Below are positions 63,085 to 64,000 of a DNA stretch of 64,000 nt, in pieces. A program made the position numbers and the translations under genes. Under the pieces are notes generated by a model. That model was given only the letters and a program-made list of their open reading frames with translations, searched no databases and was not told where the DNA came from. The DNA is from Zeugodacus cucurbitae. Taxonomy: Eukaryota > Arthropoda > Insecta > Diptera > Tephritidae. Numbering within the stretch: position 1 is the first letter of the stretch; the number at the start of each line of letters is the position of its first letter. The DNA is taken from positions 33,350,001 through 33,414,000 of the forward strand of contig NC_071670.1 in NCBI RefSeq assembly GCF_028554725.1, read 5' to 3'.

Positions 63085-63760
63085 GGTAGGATCCTTGTGT
63101 GGTGGAGATTCCAAAAGGCTTCCCGACTATTTTAGCGTTTTTAAAGCGCACGTTGATGCTATAAAGGTAGCAACGAATCTATTGCTTCGAAGCGTAGCAC
63201 CCTTCAGTGAAGTGACGATTCTCTCTGGTAGTAAGTGCTCGAGACTTGTAAGGAAATGTCTACCCTCACATTCGGGCGATACCGGTTACGATTAGTTTGG
63301 TTGCCTGGCCACAGAGGAATACCAGGTAATAACGTAAGGCTGATAACGATGTTTCAAGGCTAGGTACGTTAGTATTAACTACTGTAGAATGGGAACAAGT
63401 AGGAGGACTACCTATTCTTTTGTGATACTCAACTAGATAGTCAGGCTGAGCTCTGGTCAGTCGCAAGATCCTACTAATCCAAAGAAAATTGTGAGACGTC
63501 TAGGAAGGGGTCATTGTCCCATTAAAAATTTTATCGGGTGCTAGCTGCAGAAGTTTCCTAGAAGAAGACGAGGCAGAATCATCTCAACACTTGCTGATGG
63601 AATGTCCCACCTCTGCGAGATCTATACTAAAATTTCTGGAATCTGACTTTGCGAATTTGCGGATTTTGAAGTAAAAAATGTATGCAGATTTGTAGGTGGT
63701 TCACGGCGCATTGACGACTCCTAACATCTATTTAGGGTTTTTATGAGTTCATAAAGGTCT
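63085..63760 (+). pseudogene. I-type LINE relic: RNase H and 3' zinc-knuckle region
   Basis: Plus-strand pieces in order: FSVFKAHVDAIKVATNLLLR, the RNase H helix where QAEVDAIK would be expected (Gln-Ala-Glu changed to Lys-Ala-His, so the catalytic Glu is lost); SEVTILSGSK, where the SDS catalytic Asp is replaced by Gly; RLRLVWLPGHRGIPGN, the conserved C-terminal loop; and, near 63550-63675, SCRSFLEEDEAESSQHLLME then CPTSARSILKFLESDFANL and a stop. The zinc knuckle has Phe in place of its second Cys. Frameshifts lie between the pieces. If the minus-strand gene extends rightward, this copy sits in its intron in the opposite orientation. Confidence 0.7.
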
Positions 63761-64000
63761 GTAGGCTATAAGGTCTATGTGTATTCCTTCTCTTGTGGGG
63801 AACATGTTTTGGCAGAAAATCCTAATATAGCTCTCAAAGAAAAAAAGGAGAAAGTGCATGCATTTGGATAGAAACATAATGGCATCACCATCAGTATCGA
63901 TTGGAGAAAAGATCAAGATTGCTACTCAATGTCTATTTAATACTGATTTTTAACTTTTTTCGTATTTTGTTTTTATATTTTTTAACGAATTTTCTAAATC
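63761..64000. other. Non-coding end of window
   Basis: Short stretch following the LINE relic. It probably includes its 3' untranslated remnant and then A+T-rich DNA. Nothing else is recognised. Confidence 0.4.

Noticed and set aside
1..64000. CRISPR array, operon-like gene clusters, tRNA or rRNA genes
   Set aside because: No regularly spaced identical repeats, no ribosome binding sites with tandem genes, and no cloverleaf-compatible sequence with typical internal promoter boxes was seen.

Overview
The window is A+T-rich eukaryotic DNA from an insect, most likely a brachyceran fly and plausibly a tephritid fruit fly. The reasons are many CA/TG microsatellites, fly-type non-LTR retrotransposons with RNase H domains, mariner, Tc1 and Helitron relics, and short introns with GTAAGT/GTGAGT donors. 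This assignment rests on recognised sequence style, not on a search. There is no sign of prokaryotic or viral gene organisation.

Only one host gene can be supported: three consecutive minus-strand coding exons at 61383-61480, 60738-61127 and 60200-60420. They share a consistent reading frame and are joined by introns of 255 and 317 bp. Together they encode a highly charged, coiled-coil-like segment, then glutamine-rich and Ser/Thr/Pro/Ala-rich linkers. The last exon ends at a good splice donor, and no further exon is recognisable in the remaining 60 kb. The bulk of the window is therefore probably one giant intron, or intron plus intergenic DNA.

The rest is a graveyard of transposable elements in non-coding DNA. 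From left to right: an internally deleted LINE with a PHD-finger ORF1 (375-1610); an I-type LINE with a mariner-family element nested in it (3868-5600); a LINE RNase H relic (13725-14230); a composite repeat carrying a LINE reverse transcriptase fragment (14594-15794); a Helitron relic on the minus strand (17860-18300); a pogo-like MITE (18650-18847); a 33-bp inverted repeat pair (20753-21333); two non-autonomous Helitrons (31755-32342 and 33216-34237); a mariner relic (45930-46200); a complete but dead Tc1-like element (46348-47727); two copies of a LINE family sharing the same 5' leader, one of them internally deleted (49780-50372 and 56495-57425); and a further I-type LINE relic (63085-63760).

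Between these lie long stretches in which no gene is visible. Some hold features that may be regulatory: three clusters of TGTCA/TGACA motifs (8925-9075, 32505-32770 and 35560-36165) and a CpG- and GA-rich stretch resembling a promoter and 5' untranslated region (42400-43160). No tRNA, rRNA or CRISPR array was seen, and no novel multi-gene system. The most informative observations are the nested insertion with a restorable frame, the Helitron set, the paired LINE copies and the TGTCA clusters.
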